Origin: Nocardioides alpinus
GTDB taxonomy: Bacteria; Actinomycetota; Actinomycetes; Propionibacteriales; Nocardioidaceae
NCBI RefSeq assembly: GCF_900112035.1
Contig: NZ_FOKC01000007.1
Coordinates: 124,001-188,000 of the forward strand
DNA: 64,000 nt
Reading direction: 5' to 3'
Under the pieces are notes generated by a model that was not told where the DNA came from, did not search any database, and worked only from the letters and a program-made list of their open reading frames with translations. A program made the position numbers and the translations under genes. Shown here piece after piece: positions 8,436 to 16,471 of the stretch (its first letter is position 1; the number at the start of each line of letters is the position of its first letter).

Positions 8436-11400
8436 GTGCCGACACTCCTGCCCGCCCTGCTTGCGAGCGAGCGAGCGGCCGCACCGCGCACCCTGGTCGA
8501 CATCTTCCGCGAGGTCGTCGACTTCGCCCCGCAGAGCCCCGCGGTCGACAGCGGCGTCGCGCTGCTGACGTACGCCGAGCTGGCGGAGGCCGCGGACCGG
8601 GTGGCGGCGGAGCTCCACGAGGCGGGAGTCCGCGTCGGTGACAAGGTCGGCATCCGGATCCCGTCGGGCACGACCGACCTCTACGTCGCGATCCTCGGCA
8701 TCCTCGTCGCGGGTGCGGCCTACGTGCCGGTCGACGCCGACGACCCCGACGAGCGCGCGCGGGTGGTGTTCGAGGAGTCCGGCGCCGTGGCGGTCATCGG
8801 CAACGACCTGCGGATCGAGCGGCGCCTCGGTTTCGACACGGCTCGTTCCTCGCCTGCTCAACCAGCGGCGCCCGATGTCGACGACGACGCGGGTTTCGAC
8901 ACGGCTCGTTCCTCGCCTGCTCAACCGGCGGCGTCTGGCCCCGGCGTCGACGACGACGCGTGGGTCATCTTCACCAGCGGGTCGACGGGCAGGCCCAAGG
9001 GTGTCGCGGCGACGCACCGGAGCGCTGCGGCGTTCGTCGATGCGGAGTCGCGGATGTTCCTCGCCGAGGAGCCGATCGGGCCCGGGGACCGGGTCATGGC
9101 CGGGTTGTCGGTCGCGTTCGACGCGAGCTGCGAGGAGATGTGGCTGGCCTGGGCCCACGGCGCCTGCCTGGTGCCTGCGCCACGCTCGCTCGTACGCAGC
9201 GGGGTGGACGTCGGGCCGTGGCTGGTCGCCAACTCGATCACCGTCGTCTCGACCGTGCCGACCCTCGTGGCGCTCTGGCCTCCGGCGAGCCTCGACGAGG
9301 TGCGGCTGCTGGTCATGGGCGGCGAGGCCTGCCCGCCCGAGCTGGCGCAGCGGCTGCAGCGCCCGGGCCGCGAGGTGTGGAACACCTACGGACCCACCGA
9401 GGCCACGGTCGTGGCCTGCAGTGCCCTGCTCGACGGGTCGGACCCGGTCCGGATCGGCCTGCCGCTGGACGGCTGGGACCTGGCCGTCGTCGACGCGCAC
9501 GGACATCCGGTGGCCGAGGGCGAGAGCGGGGAGCTGATCATCGGCGGCGTCGGCCTCGCGCGCTACCTCGATCCCGAGAAGGACGCCGAGAAGTACGCCC
9601 CGATGCCGACCCTCGGGTGGGACCGCGCCTACCGCTCCGGCGACGTGGTGCGCAACGACCCGCTCGGCCTGGTGTTCGCCGGCCGCGCCGACGACCAGAT
9701 CAAGCTCGGGGGCCGGCGCATCGAGCTCGGCGAGATCGACGAGCAGCTGCTCCGCCTGCCGGGCGTACAGCAGGCGGCGGCTGCGGTCCGGTCGACGAAG
9801 AGCGGCAACTCGCTGCTCGTCGGCTACCTCACCATCGACGCGTCGTACGACTCCGTCACGGCGCAGGAGCTGCTCCGGGGCCGGCTGCCGGCCGCGCTCG
9901 TGCCGCGCCTCGCCGTGGTCGAGTCGCTCCCGACGCGCACCAGCGGCAAGATCGATCGCGACGCCCTGCCGTGGCCGTTGCCCAGGACGGCGAGCCCTGC
10001 GGTGGGGCTGAGCGACACCCAGCGCTGGGTCGCCGACATCTGGGCGGACGTGCTCGGCGCCGACGTGACCACTCCGGAGGACGACTTCTTCGCGTTCGGC
10101 GGCGGCTCGCTCACCGCGGCGCAGGTCGTCAGCCGGATCCGCGAGCGCTACCCCGAGGTGGTGGTCGGCGACGTGTACGCCCACCCGACCATCGCCGCCC
10201 TCGTCGACGCGCTGCCGGCCCTCGCCGGCACCCAGGGGGTGGCCAACCGCGACGTGCGACCGCTGCCCCTGAAGAGCCAGGTGGGACAGCTGCTTTGCCT
10301 CGTGCCGCTGCGCGCACTCGCCGGCCTCCGCTGGTTGAGCTGGCTGCTCCTCGGGTCAGCCGTCGCAGGGCCGATCCTCGACCTCGACGGTCTCCCGCAG
10401 GCGCCGGCCTGGGTGCTGGTGCTGACCACGTGGTTCTTCCTCGTGCCGCCCGGGCGGATGACCCTCGCCGCCCTCCTGGCCCGGCTGGTCCTCCGGCCGC
10501 TCACGCCCGGCGAGCACCCGCGCGGCGGGAAGATCCATCTCCGGATCTGGCTGGCCGAGCAGATCCAGGACGAGCTCGCGGCCACGTCGCTCGCCGGCGC
10601 CCCGTGGTTCCCCTACTACGCGCGCCTCCTCGGCAACACCATCGGCCAGGGATCCGACCTGCACACCCTGCCGCCGGTCACCGGCCTGCTGACCGTCGGC
10701 AAGGGGGCCGCGATCGAGCCCGAGGTCGACCTCGCCGGGCACTGGATCGACGGCGACGTGATCCACGTCGGCCCGATCACCGTCGGCGCCCGCTCGCGGA
10801 TCGGTGCCCGCTGCACGCTGAGCCCGGGAGCGGTCGTCGGCAAGGACGCGGAGGTCGCGCCGGGTTCCCTCGTCGAGGGCACCGTCCCGGCGGGCGAGTT
10901 CTGGGCGGGCTCGCCCGCGCAGCAGAGCCGCGCGGAGGCGCGAGGCCCCTGGCAGGGGGCTCCGACCGGACGTACGGCCAGCACCGAGAGCGTCTGGCTG
11001 GGGCTCTACGGCGTGATGGCGGTGCTCATCGCCGCCCTGCCCGCCTTCGCCGTGCTCACCGGCGCACTCGTGCTGCTGCCGGCGGTGCGCGAGGCCGACG
11101 GGCTGGGTGACGTCGTACTCCGGGGGTTGCCGTGGCTGCCCCTGGCCGGGCTCGTCGGCTACACCGCGCTGATCCTCATGGTCTGTGCCCTGATCCGCGT
11201 GCTCGGCGCGGGCATGGAGGCAGGCGTGCACCGGGTCCGCTCCGGCACCGGCGTGCGGATCTGGAGCACGCTCCGGGTCCTGGACGAGGCGCGCACCTGG
11301 CTGTTCCCCCTCTACGCGAGCGCGCTGACGCCCACCTGGCTGCGGATGCTCGGTGCCACGGTCGGCCCCGGCGTGGAGGCCTCCACCGTCCTGCTGATCC

Positions 11401-12380
11401 CGAAGTTCACCACCGTCGGCGAGCACGCCTTCCTCGCCGACGACACCCTCGTCGGCTGCTACGAGCTCGGCGGCGGGTGGATCCGCGTCGACCGGGTCAA
11501 GATCGGCAAGCGGGCCTTCGTGGGCAACTCCGGCATGGCCGCCCCGGGGCGCAAGGTGCCGAAGGAGTCCCTCGTCGCCGTCCTCTCCGCGGCGCCTGCG
11601 CGGCAGGTCGCGAAGGCGGGGTCGAGCTGGGTCGGCAGCCCGCCGACCCGCCTGCGGCGTACGGCCGGCGCCTCCGACGACACCCGCACGTACGCCCCGC
11701 CCACCCGCCTCAAGGTCGCGCGCGGGCTGGTGGAGACGCTGCGGGTGGTCCCGCTGCTCCTGCTCCTCCTCCTCCACGTGGGCGTCGCCCTCACCCTGCT
11801 CGCCCTCCTGGCCGCGAGCCCGCTCGCAGCGGTGCTCCTGGCCGGTCCGGTCCTGATCGTCGCCGGGATCCTCGCGGCCCTGGTGACGGTGGTTGCCAAG
11901 CTCGTCCTTGTCGGTCGGCACCGGGTCGGCAACCACCCGCTGTGGTCGTCGTTCGTCTGGCGCAACGAGCTCGCCGACACCTTCACCGAGGTGCTGGCGG
12001 CGCCGTGGTTCGCCGCCCCCGCGCGCGGCACCGTCGCGCTCAACGCGTGGCTGCGCCTGCTGGGGGCGCGGATCGGGCGCGGGGTCTGGTGCGACTCCTA
12101 CTGGCTGCCCGAGACCGACCTGGTGACGTTGGACGACGGCTCCACGGTCAACCGCGGGTGCGTCGTGCAGACCCATCTCTTCCACGACCGCGTGCTCAGC
12201 ATGGACACGGTCACCCTCAAGGCTGGTGCGACCCTGGGGCCCAACAGCGTTATCCTTCCGGCCGCGACGATTGGTCGGCACGCAACCGTGGGCCCGGTTT
12301 CTCTCGTGATGCGCGGAGAGGGGGTCCCCTCACGCACCTGCTGGATCGGCAACCCGATCGGCCCCTGGGAGGCACCATGA
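8436..12380 (+). CDS. Pls/PosA-type nonribosomal peptide synthetase (poly-amino-acid synthase-like)
   Basis: A 1314-aa protein with the same order and length as epsilon-poly-L-lysine synthase. The adenylation domain covers about residues 20-510 (P-loop FTSGSTGRPKG from F179, YGPTE, YRSGD, catalytic K505 in GKIDRD). A carrier domain follows with phosphopantetheine Ser558 in FGGGSL. Then come three blocks of two membrane helices (about 620-680, 850-920, 1100-1160), each followed by a left-handed beta-helix, transferase-like domain (about 733-830, 970-1056, 1208-1314). By my alignment the specificity residues are D-A-E-S-V-G-T-V-V-K; the acidic third residue suits a basic amino acid (inference). 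GTG 8436 follows CACAAT by 6 nt (leaderless); ATG 8418 is an alternative. Two 35-bp repeats are embedded in frame before the P-loop. It overlaps the M1 peptidase by ATGA. Confidence 0.9.
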   Translation: MPTLLPALLASERAAAPRTLVDIFREVVDFAPQSPAVDSGVALLTYAELAEAADRVAAELHEAGVRVGDKVGIRIPSGTTDLYVAILGILVAGAAYVPVDADDPDERARVVFEESGAVAVIGNDLRIERRLGFDTARSSPAQPAAPDVDDDAGFDTARSSPAQPAASGPGVDDDAWVIFTSGSTGRPKGVAATHRSAAAFVDAESRMFLAEEPIGPGDRVMAGLSVAFDASCEEMWLAWAHGACLVPAPRSLVRSGVDVGPWLVANSITVVSTVPTLVALWPPASLDEVRLLVMGGEACPPELAQRLQRPGREVWNTYGPTEATVVACSALLDGSDPVRIGLPLDGWDLAVVDAHGHPVAEGESGELIIGGVGLARYLDPEKDAEKYAPMPTLGWDRAYRSGDVVRNDPLGLVFAGRADDQIKLGGRRIELGEIDEQLLRLPGVQQAAAAVRSTKSGNSLLVGYLTIDASYDSVTAQELLRGRLPAALVPRLAVVESLPTRTSGKIDRDALPWPLPRTASPAVGLSDTQRWVADIWADVLGADVTTPEDDFFAFGGGSLTAAQVVSRIRERYPEVVVGDVYAHPTIAALVDALPALAGTQGVANRDVRPLPLKSQVGQLLCLVPLRALAGLRWLSWLLLGSAVAGPILDLDGLPQAPAWVLVLTTWFFLVPPGRMTLAALLARLVLRPLTPGEHPRGGKIHLRIWLAEQIQDELAATSLAGAPWFPYYARLLGNTIGQGSDLHTLPPVTGLLTVGKGAAIEPEVDLAGHWIDGDVIHVGPITVGARSRIGARCTLSPGAVVGKDAEVAPGSLVEGTVPAGEFWAGSPAQQSRAEARGPWQGAPTGRTASTESVWLGLYGVMAVLIAALPAFAVLTGALVLLPAVREADGLGDVVLRGLPWLPLAGLVGYTALILMVCALIRVLGAGMEAGVHRVRSGTGVRIWSTLRVLDEARTWLFPLYASALTPTWLRMLGATVGPGVEASTVLLIPKFTTVGEHAFLADDTLVGCYELGGGWIRVDRVKIGKRAFVGNSGMAAPGRKVPKESLVAVLSAAPARQVAKAGSSWVGSPPTRLRRTAGASDDTRTYAPPTRLKVARGLVETLRVVPLLLLLLLHVGVALTLLALLAASPLAAVLLAGPVLIVAGILAALVTVVAKLVLVGRHRVGNHPLWSSFVWRNELADTFTEVLAAPWFAAPARGTVALNAWLRLLGARIGRGVWCDSYWLPETDLVTLDDGSTVNRGCVVQTHLFHDRVLSMDTVTLKAGATLGPNSVILPAATIGRHATVGPVSLVMRGEGVPSRTCWIGNPIGPWEAP
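8829..8863 (+). repeat. In-frame copy 1 of a 35-bp repeat inside the adenylation domain
   Basis: The sequence begins GGTTTCGACACGGCTCG and ends CGCCTGCTCAACC. An identical copy starts 63 bp downstream. It is translated as GFDTARSSPAQP. I recognise this word as resembling a dispersed repeat of Nocardioides-type genomes (memory, not checked). The inserted residues fall in the loop between the early adenylation motifs and the P-loop. Confidence 0.8.
8892..8926 (+). repeat. In-frame copy 2 of the 35-bp repeat
   Basis: All 35 bases are identical to 8829-8863. The two copies have a 63-bp period (21 codons), each followed by a similar acidic linker ending in DVDDDA or GVDDDA, so the unit is repeat plus linker. 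The reading frame is preserved. Confidence 0.8.
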
Positions 12381-13657
12381 GCGAGTCGTACGTCCCCGAC
12401 CACGGGGACGACTCCTTCGACGTCACCCACTACGCGCTGGGGCTCGCCTACAAGGTCGTCGGCAACCGCCTCGACGGCGACGCGGCCCTGTCGTGCGTCG
12501 CGCGCGCCGACGCCACGAGCGTCACCCTGGACCTCGCCCACCTCCGCGTCTCGCGCGTGCTCCTCGACGGCAAGCCGGCGCGCTACTCGCACCGCGGCTC
12601 GCGCCTGAAGATCACCGCCGGGCTCGAGGACGGCCAGGAGTTCGAGCTCCGCGTGAAGTACGGCGGATCACCGCGCACCCTCAAGGCGCGCCACCTCGAC
12701 GACGCGGGGTGGGAGGAGCTGACCGACGGCGTGATCGTCGCGGCCCAGCCGCACGGTGCCCCGACGTGGTTCCCCTGCAACGACCGTCCGAGCAACAAGG
12801 CGACGTACGCCGTCACGCTGGCCGCGCCGACCGACTACTACGTCGCCATGTGCGGCCGACTCACCGACCAGCGTCGGCGCGGCTCCGTCACGGAGTGGAC
12901 GTGGGAGATGGCCCAGCCGATGGCGTCCTACCTCGCCACCGTGCAGATCGGCCGCTACGAGGTGCGCGAGCTGGACCACGGCGTCGTCGTGATCGCGCCG
13001 CCCGACCTCTCGGGAGAGGCGTACGACGCCTCGTTCGGCCAGCAGCCGGCGATGATGTCCTACTTCGAGTCGGTCTTCGGCGACTACCCGTTCGACGCCT
13101 ACACCGTGGTCGTGACCGACGACCCGCTGGAGATCCCGCTGGAGTCGCAGTCGCTCTCCACCTTCGGGCGCAACTTCGCCTCGGCTGACTGGGACGCCGT
13201 GCGGCTGGTCGCCCACGAGCTGGCACACCAGTGGTTCGGCAACGCGGTGACGCTGACCGAGTGGAAGGACATCTGGCTGCACGAGGGCTTCGCCTGCTAC
13301 GCCGAGTGGCTGTGGTCCGAGGAGTCCGGCGGCGACAGTGCTGCGGACTGCGCCGCACACCACCACGCCAAGCTCGCCGACCTCGACCAGGACCTGCTGC
13401 TCGCCGACCCCGGCCCGGCGCTCATGTTCGACGACCGCGTCTACAAGCGCGGCGCGCTGACCCTCCACGCGCTGCGCACGGCGGTCGGGGACGACCAGTT
13501 CTTCGACGTCCTGCACGAGTGGGTCGAGCGGTTCGGTGGCGGCAACGCGACCACGGTCGACTTCGAGGCGGTCGTGGAGGACGTCACCGGTGAGTCCCAC
13601 GCCGACCTGTTCGACGCGTGGCTCAGGGAGCTCCCGCTCCCGGCCCTGCCGGACTGA
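12377..13657 (+). CDS. M1 family zinc metallopeptidase
   Basis: A 426-aa gluzincin. The zinc site is H280-E-L-A-H284 with E303 in WLHEGFACYAEWL, and the downstream YKRGALTLHALR carries the usual catalytic Tyr. The exopeptidase GxMEN loop of classical aminopeptidases is replaced by IPLESQSLSTF. It lacks a signal peptide, so it is cytoplasmic. ATG 12377 overlaps the synthetase stop (ATGA), so production is coupled to the NRPS. Poly-lysine-degrading peptidases are known near pls genes, so removal of polymer or self-protection is plausible but inferred. Its 3' end overlaps the convergent PPTase gene by 35 bp. Confidence 0.92.
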   Translation: MSESYVPDHGDDSFDVTHYALGLAYKVVGNRLDGDAALSCVARADATSVTLDLAHLRVSRVLLDGKPARYSHRGSRLKITAGLEDGQEFELRVKYGGSPRTLKARHLDDAGWEELTDGVIVAAQPHGAPTWFPCNDRPSNKATYAVTLAAPTDYYVAMCGRLTDQRRRGSVTEWTWEMAQPMASYLATVQIGRYEVRELDHGVVVIAPPDLSGEAYDASFGQQPAMMSYFESVFGDYPFDAYTVVVTDDPLEIPLESQSLSTFGRNFASADWDAVRLVAHELAHQWFGNAVTLTEWKDIWLHEGFACYAEWLWSEESGGDSAADCAAHHHAKLADLDQDLLLADPGPALMFDDRVYKRGALTLHALRTAVGDDQFFDVLHEWVERFGGGNATTVDFEAVVEDVTGESHADLFDAWLRELPLPALPD

Positions 13658-14138
13658 CGGCGACGACGTAGCCGGGCGGTCCCGGCAGGTCGCGCCACGA
13701 CTCGGCAGCGAGCAGCACGTCGACCATCGGCGTCGCGAGGCCGGTCCCGCGACGCTTGAGGACGGCCTCCTTGCGCGCCCAGGTGCGGCCGCGGTCCTCG
13801 TCGGTGCCTGCCCGCTCGCCGTCCGCGAGCACCAGCGCGGGATCCCACCGGTTCGCCACAGCCGCCACGGACTCCACGTCCACGCCCACCGGCTCCGCGG
13901 AGATCACGGTGACCAGGTGTGGTCCGGATCGCGACAGCGAGACGTGGTGGTCGCGCCCGTCGACCCTCAGCCAGGGGCGTCCGTGGGAGGAGGAGCCGCA
14001 CCGGGGGCACAGCCGACCGGTGGTCACGGTCGGCCGTGCCCCGTCGGGCTCGCGCAGGAGCTCGACCGCGTGTGCGGTGAGGGCCTCGTCCGCGGCGGTG
14101 TCGACGGGGTGCCACCGGACGCTGGGTGCGGGCGTCAG
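13623..14138 (-). CDS. 4'-phosphopantetheinyl transferase superfamily protein
   Basis: PPTases attach the phosphopantetheine arm to carrier domains such as Ser558 of the nearby synthetase. Seen here: GRLCPRCGSSSHGRPWL, the substrate-binding VSLSRSG, the metal site PVGVDVESV and WARKEAVLKRRGTGL (W-x-x-K-E-A-x-L-K). The first GTG is at 14027 and gives only 134 aa, cutting off the usual N-terminal W-x-P-V-D segment. The frame stays open upstream and encodes it (RWHPVDTAADEALTAHAVELL). No ATG, GTG or TTG exists there, so I propose CTG 14138, overlapping the TPR gene stop as CTGA (171 aa). The start is uncertain. Confidence 0.72.
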   Translation of the reverse strand: MTPAPSVRWHPVDTAADEALTAHAVELLREPDGARPTVTTGRLCPRCGSSSHGRPWLRVDGRDHHVSLSRSGPHLVTVISAEPVGVDVESVAAVANRWDPALVLADGERAGTDEDRGRTWARKEAVLKRRGTGLATPMVDVLLAAESWRDLPGPPGYVVAVSPAGPGAGAP

Positions 14139-14521
14139 ATCTGGTACCCGCCGAGTAGCTCGGCCAGCCGCAGGTGCGGCTGCGCCTCGTCGCGACGGCC
14201 CTTGCGCTGCAGGGCGCGACCCACGAGGAGGTGGGCGTACGGCTCGTTGGGGTCGTGCTCGAGCAGCTCGGTCGCGACGCGGATCGCGCCGTCGAGCTGG
14301 GCGGAGTGGTAGAGCGAGCGCGCCAGCAGCAGGCGTACGTCGGTCAGCTCGTGCCCGACGTCATCGACCTCGCTCAGCAGCTCCTTCAGCAGCACCGCGG
14401 CCTCGCGGTAGGCGCGCTCCTCGAAGAGCGCCTGGGCGCGGACCCAACGGTCGTGGGCGGTGTCCTCGAGCAGGCCCGCGTGTCCTCGCAGCAGGTCCTC
14501 GAAGGGCGTGAAGTCGGTCAT
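14135..14521 (-). CDS. Tetratricopeptide repeat protein
   Basis: A 128-aa helical protein with two to three TPR-like repeats, e.g. RWVRAQALFEERAYREAAVLL, DVRLLLARSLYHSAQLDGAI and PYAHLLVGRALQRKGRRDEA. TPRs mediate protein contacts; no enzymatic motif is present. ATG 14521 was chosen because AGGAG lies 8 nt upstream. Its stop overlaps the proposed PPTase start, so the two may be cotranscribed. A partner is unknown. Confidence 0.82.
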   Translation of the reverse strand: MTDFTPFEDLLRGHAGLLEDTAHDRWVRAQALFEERAYREAAVLLKELLSEVDDVGHELTDVRLLLARSLYHSAQLDGAIRVATELLEHDPNEPYAHLLVGRALQRKGRRDEAQPHLRLAELLGGYQI

Positions 14522-14627
14522 CGTCGCTCCTCTCGAGCGGGGTCGTCCTCCGAGCGTGCGCCCGGCACCACCCCCAACGCGGTAACGGGGCCCGGCGATT
14601 CCACGGAATACTGAAGGGACCAGCACC

Positions 14628-14651
14628 GTTGGAGATGATACAAACTTCAAC
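14628..14651 (+). promoter_or_regulatory. Inverted repeat upstream of the flavin monooxygenase operon
   Basis: GTTGGAG and CTTCAAC form a 7-bp dyad with one mismatch and a 10-nt A/T-rich centre. It ends just before the AGGAGG ribosome site of the gene at 14664. It looks like an operator for a winged-helix regulator, but no regulator gene is adjacent. Confidence 0.45.
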
Positions 14652-14663
14652 TAGGAGGATCTC

Positions 14664-15806
14664 ATGCAGTTCGGCATCTTCAGCGTCGGCGACGTCACCA
14701 CGGACCCGACCGATGGACGCACTCCGTCCGAGGCCGAGCGCATCGCGTCGATGACGCAGCTGGCGCTCAAGGCCGAGGAGGTCGGGCTCGACGTCTTCGC
14801 GACCGGCGAGCACCACAACCCGCCGTTCGTCGTGTCGTCGCCGACGACGCACCTGGGCTACATCGCGGCCAAGACCGAGAACCTCATCCTCTCGACGAGC
14901 ACCACGCTGATCACCACCAATGACCCGGTGAAGATCGCGGAGGACTACGCCTTCCTGCAGCACCTGTCCGGCGGCCGCGTCGACCTGATGATGGGCCGCG
15001 GCAACACCGGCCCGGTCTACCCGTGGTTCGGCAAGGACATCCGCGACGGCATCAAGCTCGCGGTCGAGAACTACCACCTGCTCCGCAAGCTCTGGCGCGA
15101 GCCGGTCGTCAACTGGCAGGGCGAGTTCCGTACGCCCCTGCAGGGCTACACCTCGACGCCCGCGCCGCTCGATGGCACGCCGCCGTTCGTCTGGCACGGA
15201 TCGATCCGCAGCAGCGAGATCGCCGAGCAGGCGGCGTACTACGGTGACGGCTTCTTCCACAACCACATCTTCTGGAACAAGGAGCACACCGAGGCGATGG
15301 TGAAGCTCTACCGCCGCCGCTTCGAGCACTACGGCCACGGCGCCGCCGACCAGGCGTACGTCGGGCTGGGTGGCCAGGTGTTCATGGCGTCGACCGAGGC
15401 CGAGGCCAAGCGCACCTTCCGCCCCTACTTCGACAACGCCCCGGTCTACGGTCACGGCCCGTCGATGGAGGAATTCACGAAGATGACGCCGCTGACCGTC
15501 GGCACGCCCGAGCAGGTCATCGAGCGCACGCTGGGCTTCGCCGACTACGTCGGTGACTACCAGCGCCAGCTCTTCCTCATCGACCACGCCGGCCTGCCGA
15601 CGTCGCTGGTGATGGAGCAGATGGAGATGCTCGGCACCGAGGTCGTGCCCGTGCTCCGCAAGGAGTTCGAGCGCCGTCGTCCGGCCCACGTGCCCAGCGA
15701 CCCGCCCACCCACACCTCGCTCGTCGCGGCCGGTCCGGACGCCCCGCACCACCTGGTCGAGCCCGCCCGCGCCCGCGCCGAAGAGCTCGCCCAGGCCCAG
15801 GCATGA
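14664..15806 (+). CDS. FMN-dependent luciferase-like monooxygenase, CE1758 family
   Basis: A 380-aa luciferase-like (TIM-barrel) flavin monooxygenase. It has the conserved N-terminal QFGIFSVGDV, TGEHHNPPF, STTLITTNDPVKIAEDYAFLQHLSGGRVDLMMGRGN and the C-terminal GTPEQVIERTLGF region. The length and next-door FMN reductase match the paired CE1758/CE1759 families, where the reductase supplies FMNH2. The substrate is unknown. A strong AGGAGG precedes ATG 14664. It overlaps the reductase gene by ATGA. Confidence 0.93.
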   Translation: MQFGIFSVGDVTTDPTDGRTPSEAERIASMTQLALKAEEVGLDVFATGEHHNPPFVVSSPTTHLGYIAAKTENLILSTSTTLITTNDPVKIAEDYAFLQHLSGGRVDLMMGRGNTGPVYPWFGKDIRDGIKLAVENYHLLRKLWREPVVNWQGEFRTPLQGYTSTPAPLDGTPPFVWHGSIRSSEIAEQAAYYGDGFFHNHIFWNKEHTEAMVKLYRRRFEHYGHGAADQAYVGLGGQVFMASTEAEAKRTFRPYFDNAPVYGHGPSMEEFTKMTPLTVGTPEQVIERTLGFADYVGDYQRQLFLIDHAGLPTSLVMEQMEMLGTEVVPVLRKEFERRRPAHVPSDPPTHTSLVAAGPDAPHHLVEPARARAEELAQAQA

Positions 15807-16471
15807 CCCATCGCGTCCTCGTCGTCACCGCGGGGCTGACCGTCCCGTCGTCGACCCGCCTGCTCGCCGACCAGCTCGCCGAGGCCACCTCGGCGCAGGT
15901 CGGCGCGCGGGGCGAGTCGGTCGAGGTGGAGTACGTCGAGCTCCGGGAGGTGGCCGGCGAGCTGGCCACCTTCATGACCACCGGCGGCATCCCGACGCCG
16001 CGGCTCACCGAGCTGCGCGAGCGGGTGTCGGCGGCCGACGGGCTCATCGCGGTCACGCCGGTCTTCAACGCCAGCTTTAGCGGGCTGTTCAAGATGTTCT
16101 TCGACGCCCTCGACCCCGACGCGCTGACCGGCACTCCGGTGCTGGTGGCCGCGACGGCCGGCAGCGCCCGGCACTCGCTGGTGCTCGACCACGCGATGCG
16201 GCCGCTGTTCGCCTACCTCCGCGCGGTCGTCGTGCCGACGGGTGTGTTCGCGGCGACCGAGGACTTCGGCAGCCACGGGCTGTCCGACCGGATCACCCGC
16301 GCGGCGTCGGAGCTGGCGTCGCTGGTGCTCAGCCAGGGCGACTACGGGGTCGGCGGGTTCGCTCCCGACCTCGCCGCCCGCCCCCGTCGTACGCCCGGCA
16401 CGCAGGTCGAGTCGGACGTGACGCCCTTCGGCGACCTGCTGCGCGGACACACCGGCTCCGACCCGCGATGA
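15803..16471 (+). CDS. NADPH-dependent FMN reductase, CE1759 family
   Basis: A 222-aa flavodoxin-fold reductase. VLVVTAGLTVPSSTRLLAD forms the phosphate-binding loop, and VTPVFNASFSGLFKMFFD and ATAGSARHSLVLDHAMRPLFAYLRA are the family core. It should reduce FMN for the monooxygenase encoded just upstream. Start and stop overlap both neighbours by 4 bp (ATGA), so the three genes form one coupled operon. Confidence 0.92.
   Translation: MTHRVLVVTAGLTVPSSTRLLADQLAEATSAQVGARGESVEVEYVELREVAGELATFMTTGGIPTPRLTELRERVSAADGLIAVTPVFNASFSGLFKMFFDALDPDALTGTPVLVAATAGSARHSLVLDHAMRPLFAYLRAVVVPTGVFAATEDFGSHGLSDRITRAASELASLVLSQGDYGVGGFAPDLAARPRRTPGTQVESDVTPFGDLLRGHTGSDPR

Noticed and set aside
13441..14115. 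Minus-strand 224-codon frame overlapping the PPTase
   Set aside because: It is another frame of the same region, Arg-rich, without the PPTase motifs.
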